Below, piece after piece: positions 14,829 through 23,118 of a stretch of 27,387 nt of DNA; positions within the stretch are counted from its first letter, which is position 1; every line of letters begins with the position of its first letter. The translations under genes were made by a program, and so were the position numbers. The notes under the pieces were generated by a model. That model made no database searches. It was not told the origin of the DNA and worked only from the letters and a program-made list of their open reading frames with translations. The stretch covers positions 5,223-32,609 of the forward strand of contig DBIA01000025.1 of NCBI GenBank assembly GCA_002296525.1, in the 5' to 3' direction. This DNA is from Candidatus Neomicrothrix sp. UBA814 (GTDB taxonomy: Bacteria; Actinomycetota; Acidimicrobiia; Acidimicrobiales; Poriferisodalaceae).

Positions 14829-14868
14829 CATTGCTCAAAAGTGCAGCGAACCTGCTCGGTGAGCAATG
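14829..14868. repeat. 8-bp inverted repeat spanning the amidase start codon
   Basis: CATTGCTC (14829-14836) and GAGCAATG (14861-14868) are perfectly complementary, 24 nt apart. The right arm contains the amidase ATG. In RNA it would bury the start codon; in DNA it could be an operator. Function is unknown. Confidence 0.5.
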
Positions 14869-16089
14869 ATTGTTGTCGTGGATAGCGGATCGAGTGTGCT
14901 TGAAGAGTTGCAGCGCGTCAACGAGCGAGATAGCGCCGTTCAAGCGTGGGTTGCTCGTCATAGCGATGAAGACATCATCGAAGCATCTACTACTCCCCGA
15001 GGTGGGCCGTTGACTGGATGGACACTGGGAGTCAAAGATGTCATTAACACGTACGACCTTCCAACCGAACGGGGCTCTCCTATCTATGCCGGAAACCGAC
15101 CAACTGAAGACGCCGCTTGCGTAGCTTTAGCTCGTGAGGCTGGCGCGTTGGTAACAGGAAAGACTGTCACAACAGAATTTGCGTTGTTTACGCCTAACGT
15201 GACAAAAAATCCTCATGACCTCAACCGCACCCCTGGGGGAAGTTCGAGTGGATCTGCCGCCGCTGTGGCTGATGGACAGGTGCGCTCAGCGTTCGGAACA
15301 CAAACCGTTGGCTCCGTCATTCGTCCCGCAGCGTTTTGTGGGGTAGTTGGCTTCAAACCAACACGAGAACTATTGCCGATGGCTGGGGTTGCTACGTTGT
15401 CGCATTCTTTCGACAGCGTGGGGTGGTTTACTCGCAACGTTGCGGATTGCGCAACAATGTTTCGCTCTTTAACGGCGGGGGCGACAACCGGTGGGAGTTT
15501 TCAGGGCAAGATTGGAAGATATCTTTCCCATCAGTGGAAAGCAGCGGCTCCGGAGACAGCCACCGTTGTCGATCATTCCTGCTCTGAACTCACGAACGCA
15601 GGTATAGAAGTTGTCGATGTGGAGCCTCAGCCGCATCTGGAATTGGTATTTGATGCGGCAAACACCATTTTGCATTATGAAATTTTTAGGGTGTTCGCGT
15701 GGGAACGAACACACCACTTCGACTTGATCAGCGACCTGGTTCAAAGAATGCTCGTGAAAGCTGAGGCCATAGGGTTAGATGAGTACCTTTCAGCGCAAGC
15801 AACATTACGTTCCGCTCAAGAAGCACACGATGAATTTATGAACGCCAGTGGCTTCGATGCACTTTTGACCCCTAGTGCTCCTGGCGAAGCGCCCTCAATC
15901 GAAACGACTGGCGATTCAGTATTTAATCGGGTTTGGACCTCGCTGGGTGTGCCTACGGTTCATCTACCGGTGACTTCTGGACCGTCGGGTCTTCCTTTGG
16001 GAATTCAGTTGGTTGGGCAACGCTGGTCCGACCAACGACTTCTGACGTCTGCTGGGCTAGCCGAATCAAGTTTTGGTCACGCTCAATGA
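14866..16089 (+). CDS. amidase signature family amidohydrolase
   Basis: A 407-residue amidase-signature enzyme that hydrolyses a carboxamide to acid and ammonia. The Ser-cisSer-Lys triad regions are visible: Lys in GWTLGVKDVINT (about 58), the glycine/serine-rich GGSSSGSAAAVADG (cis-Ser, about 125-138), and the nucleophile region TQTVGSVIRPAAFCGVVGFK (about 145-164), where the canonical second Gly is Val-Gly shifted as in many GatA-like catabolic amidases. Slightly shorter than GatA, and no GatB/GatC is near, so a catabolic role is more likely than tRNA amidation. Its TGA overlaps the CoA-transferase ATG by ATGA, indicating translational coupling. An inverted repeat overlaps its start. Confidence 0.9.
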   Translation: MIVVVDSGSSVLEELQRVNERDSAVQAWVARHSDEDIIEASTTPRGGPLTGWTLGVKDVINTYDLPTERGSPIYAGNRPTEDAACVALAREAGALVTGKTVTTEFALFTPNVTKNPHDLNRTPGGSSSGSAAAVADGQVRSAFGTQTVGSVIRPAAFCGVVGFKPTRELLPMAGVATLSHSFDSVGWFTRNVADCATMFRSLTAGATTGGSFQGKIGRYLSHQWKAAAPETATVVDHSCSELTNAGIEVVDVEPQPHLELVFDAANTILHYEIFRVFAWERTHHFDLISDLVQRMLVKAEAIGLDEYLSAQATLRSAQEAHDEFMNASGFDALLTPSAPGEAPSIETTGDSVFNRVWTSLGVPTVHLPVTSGPSGLPLGIQLVGQRWSDQRLLTSAGLAESSFGHAQ

Positions 16090-17273
16090 CGAAGTCCGCT
16101 CCTCTCGAAGGACTCAAGGTGCTTGATGTCTCAAGTGTTCTCTCAGGTCCGCTCACAACAATGTTGCTGGCGGACCTTGGGGCCGACGTCATCAAAGTGG
16201 AACCACCCTCGGCTCCTGATTTCACTAGAGGAACTGGGCAAGCTCACAATGAAATGACGGCGTACTTCTACAACACCAATCGAGGAAAGCGGGCAATTGC
16301 GGTTGACGGTAGACAGCCCCTCGGCCAAAAAATCTTGCGGCAGCTCGCTGATGAAGCGGACGTGGTGGTCCAAAACATGCGTCCCGGAAAAGTAACAGGC
16401 ATCGGACTTGACCCCGATGAATGCATGAAACGCAACCCTTCCCTGATTTACGCGTCGATCAGTGGTTATGGCAGCGACGGGCCGATGGCTGACGAACCGG
16501 TGTACGACTACGTGATTCAGGCAGTGACGGGCATGGTTGACGCCCAGCAAGATCCGAACACTGGTGCTCTCGATCTGACCCGTCACTTTCCTGCGGACAA
16601 AATCACGGCTCACGCGATGTTTGAAGCCATCTTGGCTGCCTTATTCGCCCGCGAACGCCACCCTCAAGCAATGGGACAACATGTTGAGGTGAGTATGCAT
16701 GAAGCAAGCCTTGCCTTCATGTGGGTTGATTCGATGATGCAACACAGCATTATTCAAGAACCGGATGGCCCAAGCATCTACCCAGCCGAGTATTACCGGG
16801 TGTATCCAACTACAGACGGGGCGATTGTGATCATGCCTTTAATGACCCCTCCTGCTGGAATTTGCAACGCAATTGGGCGTCCCGATTTGGCAGAAGACGC
16901 AACATTCGCTGAGTTACACAGTGAAAATCTTAACGAATTCCAAGAAATCATTGCGGAGCGAGTTGCGAGGTGGACAAATGAGGAAGCCCTCAATGCATTC
17001 CGAGCTCACGATGTACCTGTTGGGCCGGTTATACCTCGGGACCAACTGCATTTACACCCCCAGGCTGTAGCTAGGAACTCCGTGCCTGAGCACCACAACA
17101 ATGTGATCGGTTCGATTCGCAGCGCCAGACCTGCATGGCGGATGAGTGCGACACCTGAAGTGATTAACGAAGGCGCTCCACGTTTTGGTGAACACACGAC
17201 TGAAATCTTGAACGAACTCGGTTATGACTCTGAAGAAATCCGCGGTCTACGCGATAAAGGTGTTGTCGTCTGA
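16086..17273 (+). CDS. class III CoA-transferase (CaiB/BaiF family)
   Basis: A 395-residue family III CoA-transferase, which moves CoA between carboxylic acids. Signature segments are LEGLKVLDVSSVLSGP (about 7-22), LLADLGADVIKVEPP (about 28-42), NRGKRAIAVD, VVVQNMRPGK (about 98-107), SISGYGSDGPMADEPVYDY with the Asp of the catalytic aspartyl position in VYDYVIQ (about 146-152), and a C-terminal GEHTTEILNELGY. I chose the ATG at 16086 because it overlaps the amidase stop (ATGA); the open frame upstream lies within the amidase and reads as noise. Coupling with the amidase suggests that the acid released is activated as its CoA thioester. Confidence 0.93.
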   Translation: MTKSAPLEGLKVLDVSSVLSGPLTTMLLADLGADVIKVEPPSAPDFTRGTGQAHNEMTAYFYNTNRGKRAIAVDGRQPLGQKILRQLADEADVVVQNMRPGKVTGIGLDPDECMKRNPSLIYASISGYGSDGPMADEPVYDYVIQAVTGMVDAQQDPNTGALDLTRHFPADKITAHAMFEAILAALFARERHPQAMGQHVEVSMHEASLAFMWVDSMMQHSIIQEPDGPSIYPAEYYRVYPTTDGAIVIMPLMTPPAGICNAIGRPDLAEDATFAELHSENLNEFQEIIAERVARWTNEEALNAFRAHDVPVGPVIPRDQLHLHPQAVARNSVPEHHNNVIGSIRSARPAWRMSATPEVINEGAPRFGEHTTEILNELGYDSEEIRGLRDKGVVV

Positions 17274-17319
17274 GCCTGATCTCAATAGCAACGGGAGGAA
17301 GTTGTTCAACGTCGTGTTC

Positions 17320-17325
17320 TACTCT
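17320..17325 (+). promoter_or_regulatory. probable -10 box of a leaderless transcript (ATC hydrolase)
   Basis: TACTCT stands 7 nt before the ATG at 17333, so this gene probably has its own promoter despite following the CoA-transferase by only 59 nt. Confidence 0.45.
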
Positions 17326-17332
17326 CTTCTAT

Positions 17333-17860
17333 ATGGAGAGCACGCCAGATAACCAGAAACCGGACACCCTGAACGACATTGGGGTACTGAAAAGACGTGA
17401 GATTGAGGCTCGGATTGTCGCCCCGTTGATTGAGCGTTTCGCTGAGGAATTCGGAGCCGACCGAGTCACCGACCTCGCTCGAGAGACCGTAGTTGGGGTA
17501 GCTCGAAGCCAGGGAGCTGTTTTGGCTGAAATGATGGGCGGCAACGATCTCGCGAAGTTTGCTGACTCTATGGAGAACTGGACTAAGGGCGGTGCTCTAG
17601 AAATAGAGGTCCAAGAGCAGTCAGATACCACCTTCGCCTTCAACGTGGTCCAATGCCAGTACGCAGAAATGTACAAAAGTCTGGGTATAGCCGAGTTGGG
17701 GGCGTTACTTTCGTGCAACCGCGACGGAACCATGGTCGAAGGGTTCAATCCCAACATTAAGTTTGAACGCAACCAGACGATTATGAGCGGAGCGAGCCAC
17801 TGCGATTTTCGTTACTCCCTTGACCCTTCAGAGGTTCCTGTCGACCTAGAGGGCAGTTGA
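17333..17860 (+). CDS. ATC hydrolase family protein (L-2-amino-thiazoline-4-carboxylate hydrolase-like)
   Basis: A 175-residue protein matching the L-2-amino-thiazoline-4-carboxylic acid hydrolase family. Visible traits are the N-terminal Arg/Glu-rich helix (LKRREIEARIVAPLIERFAEEFG), the central strand FNVVQCQYAEMYKSLG (about 103-118), LGALLSCNRDGTMVEGFNP (about 121-140) and the hallmark SGASHCDFRY near the C-terminus (about 152-161). Family members open the thiazoline ring to give an N-carbamoyl-cysteine-type product, but most homologs are uncharacterised and may act on other cyclic substrates. Its position after hydantoinase, amidase and CoA-transferase genes fits degradation of cyclic amides. 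It converges on the DUF418 gene. Confidence 0.85.
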   Translation: MESTPDNQKPDTLNDIGVLKRREIEARIVAPLIERFAEEFGADRVTDLARETVVGVARSQGAVLAEMMGGNDLAKFADSMENWTKGGALEIEVQEQSDTTFAFNVVQCQYAEMYKSLGIAELGALLSCNRDGTMVEGFNPNIKFERNQTIMSGASHCDFRYSLDPSEVPVDLEGS

Positions 17861-17912
17861 GTAATCGTCAGGGTTGAACGCTGCCGTATATGCACTTATC
17901 AACCGTGTGTTA

Positions 17913-18965
17913 CTACCCAACAGATTTGAACGGTTGGATGCGTCGATAGGTTGCGCTTCGCCACAGCCATTCCACGGGACCGTACTCGAAGCGACGCATC
18001 CATGGTTTCGACCATCCGAGTTGCAGCGCCCAGACCGCAAACGTGATCAGCATCATCCAAAACACGCTGACCCGTTCACCTCGAACCTCATTACATATGG
18101 CCACTAACGTTGCACCTAGTCCTGTCTGCAATAGGTAATTGGTGAGTGCCATCTGCCCCGCCGCTGCAAGTCGTGCAGTGAGCTTAGGGAACACACCTCG
18201 CTGATAACAGTGGATTACGAGACACAGATATCCCAATGCAACGCAAGGAACTCCAATGTTGTGAACGAGTTTCGATAAGGACTGGTTGGCGTCGTAGAAC
18301 CCCCATGCAACAAGGCATACAGGAAGCCCCACTGCTAGTAGACGCACACATTTTTTTTGATACCACTCCAAATCCCTTGCAGCAGTGAGGATGCCTGAGC
18401 GGTACAGCGCCATACCTAGCAACATCATCGCTATTGCTCGCAACGCGTAGTCAGCGATCAACCCAGATGAACCAGGCCAGTAACTGGTGGTGAGCACAGC
18501 GACCCACAACATTGAACCGAGTAACACAAAGCTTCGGCTAGACCACCTGCGCAGTGGAAAGAGCACGAAAGCACATAGGGCATAGATAAGAAGAACGTCA
18601 CCAAACCACAACAGTCCATGGATGAGCCCAACTAGGGCGAGGATCCCGTTTCGGGTGTAGTGAATGTTCAGAGATGCTTCTTTGCGCGCCTCAAGACGTT
18701 CAGCAAGGAGCAATATTCCCGCTCCGAACAGCATCGAAAACAAGGCCATCATCTTGTTCAGAATGAACACAGAGGTAAATACAAGGAAGGGAATGTCCGC
18801 CAAGCCAACGGCAAGCGCCTCGAAAGAGTCCTCTACCTCACTGAGACTCTCCAAATCAAAGATGTACACGTTCGCCGCAAAAATGCCCATGAGGGCGAAG
18901 CCTCGGAGAACGTCCAAGATCTTCAGACGCTCACCCGCGTTAACCGATGAATGATGAAGGGACAT
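17913..18965 (-). CDS. DUF418 (YeiB-type) multi-pass membrane protein
   Basis: A 350-residue inner-membrane protein with about nine hydrophobic segments. The start RLKILDVLRGFALMGIFAANV (about 13-33) is the classic opening of DUF418 proteins, and the C-terminal part FAVWALQLGWSKPWMRRFEY followed by GPVEWLWRSATY is the DUF418 signature, shared with acyltransferase-3-like membrane proteins. FSMLFGAGILLLAERLEAR (about 76-94) is also typical. Function is unknown. AAGGAG lies only 2 nt before the ATG at 18965 and a TACTCT box 9 nt before it, so leader length is minimal. It is divergent from the lipoprotein gene at 19055. Confidence 0.9.
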   Translation of the reverse strand: MSLHHSSVNAGERLKILDVLRGFALMGIFAANVYIFDLESLSEVEDSFEALAVGLADIPFLVFTSVFILNKMMALFSMLFGAGILLLAERLEARKEASLNIHYTRNGILALVGLIHGLLWFGDVLLIYALCAFVLFPLRRWSSRSFVLLGSMLWVAVLTTSYWPGSSGLIADYALRAIAMMLLGMALYRSGILTAARDLEWYQKKCVRLLAVGLPVCLVAWGFYDANQSLSKLVHNIGVPCVALGYLCLVIHCYQRGVFPKLTARLAAAGQMALTNYLLQTGLGATLVAICNEVRGERVSVFWMMLITFAVWALQLGWSKPWMRRFEYGPVEWLWRSATYRRIQPFKSVG

Positions 18966-19054
18966 GGCTCCTTGAGAGTAATACTGACATCCCCAGGAGA
19001 GGTGATTAGGTTATTGGCTAGTCCGCTGCTCACTCTGATTAAGAGGGTCCGCTC

Positions 19055-19504
19055 GTGCGTATAGCCGCCACGTTCTTTTGTCTCCTAGCGATCATTTCCT
19101 GCTCATCGTCGAGTTCTGATAACGAGAGCGTTGTTGCTGATCTCCAAACAAAAGTTGACGAATTGAGTGCTTCTTTGACTGCTGCCAACGAATCAGAGGC
19201 AGCGCTAGAGGCAAAAGTGGAAGTGCTTCAGACAAAATTGGATGCTGCCAGCGAGCAAATGAAATCCGGAGCATACGCTGCAACGTGGCCGGATGATTAT
19301 CAAGCAATTTGGACTGACATTTGCGCTCTAGTACTGAAAGATCAAGCTGAGGCAGACCCTGCGGCAGCTCCAGCACAAGACATATGTGAGTGTTCTTTGA
19401 GTGGTTTAATGAAAGCCTTCACGGTCCGACAATATGAGTCGTGGTCGCAAGAAATAAAAGATGGTGCTGTCGCTCCATACTTGACCCTCTGCTGGTCCGC
19501 ATAG
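19055..19504 (+). CDS. small coiled-coil lipoprotein
   Basis: A 149-residue secreted lipoprotein. The signal peptide MRIAATFFCLLAIIS is followed by Cys16 (lipobox I-I-S-C), so the mature protein would be lipid-anchored on the outer face of the membrane. After a Ser-rich linker, residues about 26-68 form a heptad-like coiled coil (VADLQTKVDELSASL, LEAKVEVLQTKLDAASEQM). The C-terminal globular part has Cys in ICALV, DICECSL and TLCWSA, which could form disulfides. No known family is recognised beyond this. The start is GTG with AGAGGG about 7 nt upstream. It is divergent from the DUF418 gene. Confidence 0.75.
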   Translation: MRIAATFFCLLAIISCSSSSSDNESVVADLQTKVDELSASLTAANESEAALEAKVEVLQTKLDAASEQMKSGAYAATWPDDYQAIWTDICALVLKDQAEADPAAAPAQDICECSLSGLMKAFTVRQYESWSQEIKDGAVAPYLTLCWSA

Positions 19505-19636
19505 GGTCGCTTCAACCTCAAGGTGCACGGTTCTACGTATTCTTGAACCGGGTTGTGTTTTATCGAAGCGTTGTGCCGCGCGAGAATGCATCTGACCAAA
19601 CGCTCACTAATCTCGGTAACTGCGAGGCTCACTGTC

Positions 19637-20992
19637 ATGCCAAGTAACGCCCACACCAACCACTCGGATGACGTTGCTGGCGAGACTCTAACTGACGGCG
19701 GACTGGAGGGCTTCAATCTCTTTGATCCCGAGGTCCAACAGTGCCCGCATGCGTACTACGCAGAGATGCAAAAAGAGTCGGGCGTGTTTGAGACTGATGT
19801 CTTTGGAACCCCTATCTACTTGGTGACTCGATATGAGGACGTCGCCGCGTGCGCTATGAACCCGACAACATTTTCTTCTCGTTTTGATGCCGGAAGCATG
19901 GAAGGTAACTCCGAATACGGGAGAAGATCTCAAGAGCTGTACGACACCGAAGGCGGCTATGAGCGCATCGGGACCCTGTTGACCGTTGATCCTCCAGAAC
20001 ACACCCGTTACCGAAGGTTGGTAAGTCAGGCTTTTACCCCCAAGGTCATCGCGCAGCTCGAGCCCACTATTAGAGAACTCACCGGCGAACTCATCAATCA
20101 ACTCATTTCCTCGACATCGCAAGGCACACCAGTGGACTTCGTGGAAGCGTTCGCAGTTCCTCTCCCTGTCGCAGTGATCGCTAAAGCACTAAATGTTCCA
20201 GACGACCGACTAGCAGATTTCAAAAGATGGAGCGACGCGTCGGTAGCCGGAATTGGAACAAATATTTCGATTGAGGAACGCCTCGCAGCAGATCGAGAGA
20301 TTATTCAGTTCCAAAAATATTTCGCAGCTCAACTGGAATCGCGTCGCGATAGCCCTGAAGACGATCTGCTAACTGCGCTGCTAAACGCAACCATCGACAA
20401 AGATGCCAACGAAGGGATCGACTCCACACCACTTGAAATCGCTGAAATGTTGAGCATGATTCAGCAATTACTGGTTGCCGGTAACCAAACCACAACCCAT
20501 CTTCTTGGCGAAATGTTGCTGCTTCTCGAAGAACACCCCGAAGAGTGGAAGCGCCTAACCAGTGACCCTAAATACGGCAGCTCTGTCGCTGAGGAAGCAC
20601 TCCGCCTCGCTGCGCCTACGCAAGGGATGTTCCGGGTGGCAACTGAAAAGACCCAGATTGGATCTACAACGCTGCCCGCTGGTGCAAGAGTTGTATTGGT
20701 TTACGCAGCCGCCAATCGTGACCCCGAAGTGTGGAACAATCCCGACGAGTTTCAACCTGCCAGAGAAGCCCAAGCAAAGCATCTAAGTTTCGGCAAAGGC
20801 CCTCATTACTGCGTCGGCGCGGGGTTGGCTCGTCTTGAAGTTCGCATCGTCGCCGAAGAGTTAGGGAAACGACTTTCGGCGATCTCTGTGACGAATCGAT
20901 CAGAGCTTCGGTATTTGCCGGGGTTCGTTTTGCGCGGACCCGAACGCGTAGAGGTAGTGGTTAACGATAAGGGTGGGATGAACGATGGTTGA
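19637..20992 (+). CDS. cytochrome P450 monooxygenase
   Basis: A 451-residue soluble bacterial P450. Diagnostic segments are the I-helix oxygen-activation motif LVAGNQTTTH (about 286-295), E-x-x-R in EEALR (K-helix), the region NPDEFQPAREAQ, and the heme-binding loop LSFGKGPHYCVGAGLARLE with Cys392 as thiolate ligand. The C-helix heme contact HTRYRRLVSQAF (about 120-131) is also present. I chose the ATG at 19637 (MPSNAHTN), because the 28 codons upstream do not resemble a P450 N-terminus. Its stop overlaps the Rieske oxygenase start by 8 nt (ATGGTTGA), so both should be translated together. No ferredoxin or reductase is encoded nearby. Substrate unknown. Confidence 0.95.
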   Translation: MPSNAHTNHSDDVAGETLTDGGLEGFNLFDPEVQQCPHAYYAEMQKESGVFETDVFGTPIYLVTRYEDVAACAMNPTTFSSRFDAGSMEGNSEYGRRSQELYDTEGGYERIGTLLTVDPPEHTRYRRLVSQAFTPKVIAQLEPTIRELTGELINQLISSTSQGTPVDFVEAFAVPLPVAVIAKALNVPDDRLADFKRWSDASVAGIGTNISIEERLAADREIIQFQKYFAAQLESRRDSPEDDLLTALLNATIDKDANEGIDSTPLEIAEMLSMIQQLLVAGNQTTTHLLGEMLLLLEEHPEEWKRLTSDPKYGSSVAEEALRLAAPTQGMFRVATEKTQIGSTTLPAGARVVLVYAAANRDPEVWNNPDEFQPAREAQAKHLSFGKGPHYCVGAGLARLEVRIVAEELGKRLSAISVTNRSELRYLPGFVLRGPERVEVVVNDKGGMNDG

Positions 20993-22571
20993 AACCGTTA
21001 GTGCGACCAACAGGTCAGCGGGGATCTCCTACCAAGATTTGCTGGCAACCGATTCGCGAACAGTGCCCGACCATCTATCAGACGAATCTCCTCTGACCCA
21101 AGGCCCATCTCGAATACCAACTTCAGTGTATTTTTCGCCAGAATTCCACGATCTCGAGGTAGAGAAACTTTGGTCTCGGGTTTGGCAGTTGGCTTGCCAC
21201 GAAGATGAACTCGTCGATGTCGGCGATTACGTCGTCTATGACATTGCTCACCTTTCTTACCTCTTGGTGCGCACCGGCGAAGCATCAAACGACATACAGG
21301 CGTACAGGAACTCCTGCCTGCATCGAGGGCGCAAACTTCGTGAGCAGCCTGGGAAACGCGCTGTGAACATTAGATGCAGCTTTCATGGCTGGTCATGGAA
21401 ACTCAATGGTGAACTAAACGAAATTCCTTGTGAGTGGGATTTTCCAGACGTTGAACCTAAAAACTGCAGTTTGCCTGAGGCGTTAGTTGAGAGATATGGC
21501 GGTTTTGTTTTCATTAACCCGGATATATCCGCTGAGCCGTTGAGAGACTTTTTAGGCGACTTCGATGAACATCAAACGACTTTGCCTTTGGAGCGCCGCT
21601 ATAAGGCAGTGCATGTCGCCAAAGTCGTTCGTTGCAATTGGAAAGTCTGCCAAGAAGCATTCATGGAGTCCTACCACGTAGTGGCGACTCACCCGACGCT
21701 GATGGAATCTCTCGGAGATGCAAATAGCCAGTACGACGCGTACGGAAATTATTCGCGAGCAATTTCGCCGGCTGAAGTTACGAGTCCGCATTTGGCGGCG
21801 GCGACGGAGTGGGAACCTGATCCCGGGGGACGCCTATACACAAGGTTTCGTCATCCGATCACAGGGCACATCTATGAACGTTCGGGTTTCAATCGAGTTG
21901 AAGTGACCGACCTTGAAGGCCACGTGAGTGTCTTCGACGCACATGGGATGTGGATAGAAGGCGAATTAACCCATGCCGACCCGCATCTGTGTTTGTGGAT
22001 CGGAGGGGAGCAACTCCCCAAGTTTGAGGACGTGCCGATTCCTCCAACTGAGCGTTCCAACTTCGCTGAGCAACGTTCGAGGCTCGCCGAACGGAAACGC
22101 AGAGAACTCAGCTCGCTTATGGGAGATGCCGTTGGCGATTTGAACGTTGATTCGATCTGTGATGCCGAACTGATAGATGCAATCTTTTTTTCAGTATTCC
22201 CTAACTGGCATCCCTGGGGCTGTCTGAACCCGATTCAGTATCGATTCCGACCTAACGGCGATAACCCCGATGAGTGCATCTTCGAATGTATGTTGTTTCT
22301 CCCTTCGCCTTTGAGTGAAGAGCGTCCTCCCCCGGCGGCGGTGCAATGGTTAGCGGCGGACGATGACTGGACGTTGGCACCTCAACTTGGGATGCTTGCG
22401 AAAGTTTTCAATCAGGACTTGTACAACCTGCCGCAGGTGCAGCATGGGTTGAAGAATCTAGCGAGGAATCATGTCGTGTTTGCTCAGTACCAAGAAACCA
22501 AACTTCGACATTTTCATCTTCTGCTACAACGCCAACTGGGCATTGACTACGAAGAAATTCTCCGACAGTGA
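20985..22571 (+). CDS. Rieske non-heme iron oxygenase, alpha subunit
   Basis: A 528-residue ring-hydroxylating-type oxygenase, about 80-100 residues longer than typical alpha subunits. The Rieske [2Fe-2S] site is Cys111-X-His113 ... Cys131-X2-His134 (CLHRG and CSFHGWSW). The mononuclear iron region is NWKVCQEAFMESYHVVATH with His231 and His236 as ligands. The extra length includes a charged helical stretch (NFAEQRSRLAERKRREL, about 358-374) inside the catalytic domain. There is no beta subunit gene, so a homotrimer is expected. It needs ferredoxin/reductase partners that are not in this window. It is translationally coupled to the upstream P450, implying consecutive or parallel oxidation of one substrate. 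Confidence 0.94.
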   Translation: MVETVSATNRSAGISYQDLLATDSRTVPDHLSDESPLTQGPSRIPTSVYFSPEFHDLEVEKLWSRVWQLACHEDELVDVGDYVVYDIAHLSYLLVRTGEASNDIQAYRNSCLHRGRKLREQPGKRAVNIRCSFHGWSWKLNGELNEIPCEWDFPDVEPKNCSLPEALVERYGGFVFINPDISAEPLRDFLGDFDEHQTTLPLERRYKAVHVAKVVRCNWKVCQEAFMESYHVVATHPTLMESLGDANSQYDAYGNYSRAISPAEVTSPHLAAATEWEPDPGGRLYTRFRHPITGHIYERSGFNRVEVTDLEGHVSVFDAHGMWIEGELTHADPHLCLWIGGEQLPKFEDVPIPPTERSNFAEQRSRLAERKRRELSSLMGDAVGDLNVDSICDAELIDAIFFSVFPNWHPWGCLNPIQYRFRPNGDNPDECIFECMLFLPSPLSEERPPPAAVQWLAADDDWTLAPQLGMLAKVFNQDLYNLPQVQHGLKNLARNHVVFAQYQETKLRHFHLLLQRQLGIDYEEILRQ

Positions 22572-22594
22572 ATTAGCGCAGACCGGAATCTTGT

Positions 22595-23032
22595 TTAAGG
22601 GCGTGGATCGACGGTCTCTATGTTGAGTTGACCAGCTAGTCCAGCTGCTCGGTGAACCGCTAGGGCTTGCCATTCTTCTGAGCTTGTCATCTGGACTAGC
22701 GATCCGCGGTCTGGGTATTTGGCGATGGCTACCTCATCCCATAGCTCTTCAACTTGGCCAAGTGAAAGGAAGGTGACGTCGCCCATGAAAAACACTTCTC
22801 CGCCGTATTTGGGAAGTAGCTGTGCAACACCTTTGCCATAAATTTGGTAGGCCTCGTAGCCGGTGAGTTGTGTATCGCGACCGTCTTCATATTCGGCGTG
22901 TTCTTTAAACTTCAGCAAATTGATCATGTAGATGGGGCCTTTTGGGCCGGGTTCCATCATTTCCTTGATTCGTTCTGAACTCGTCGGTAGGACTTCGTTA
23001 ATGACCTCCACGGGCACCTCTGTTCGTTGCAT
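22595..23032 (-). CDS. DUF1330 family protein
   Basis: A 145-residue protein with the DUF1330 core GPIYMINLLKFKEHAEYEDG (about 31-50), TGYEAYQIYGKGVAQLLPKY (about 57-76), the strand GGEVFFMGDV and the helix/strand EEWDEVAIAKYPDRGSLVQM-like region (W-D-E-V-A-I-A-K-Y-P, about 99-108). DUF1330 proteins adopt a dimeric alpha/beta barrel; their chemistry is unknown. The N-terminal 30 residues (VEVINEVLPTSSERIKEMME) form an added helical extension. It converges with the Rieske gene (23-nt gap). No clear ribosome binding site is seen. Confidence 0.88.
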   Translation of the reverse strand: MQRTEVPVEVINEVLPTSSERIKEMMEPGPKGPIYMINLLKFKEHAEYEDGRDTQLTGYEAYQIYGKGVAQLLPKYGGEVFFMGDVTFLSLGQVEELWDEVAIAKYPDRGSLVQMTSSEEWQALAVHRAAGLAGQLNIETVDPRP

Positions 23033-23118
23033 AGCTACTTTGAGTCGGCAAATAGACCTTAGCTGCGCTGATTTGTTTTGTTATGTGATTAGTTTGTCGC
23101 TCCGGTCAACTGAGCAAT

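Noticed and set aside
14866..16089. GatA subunit of the tRNA-dependent amidotransferase
   Set aside because: There is no gatB or gatC nearby, the active-site segment is of the catabolic type, and the gene is coupled to a CoA-transferase.
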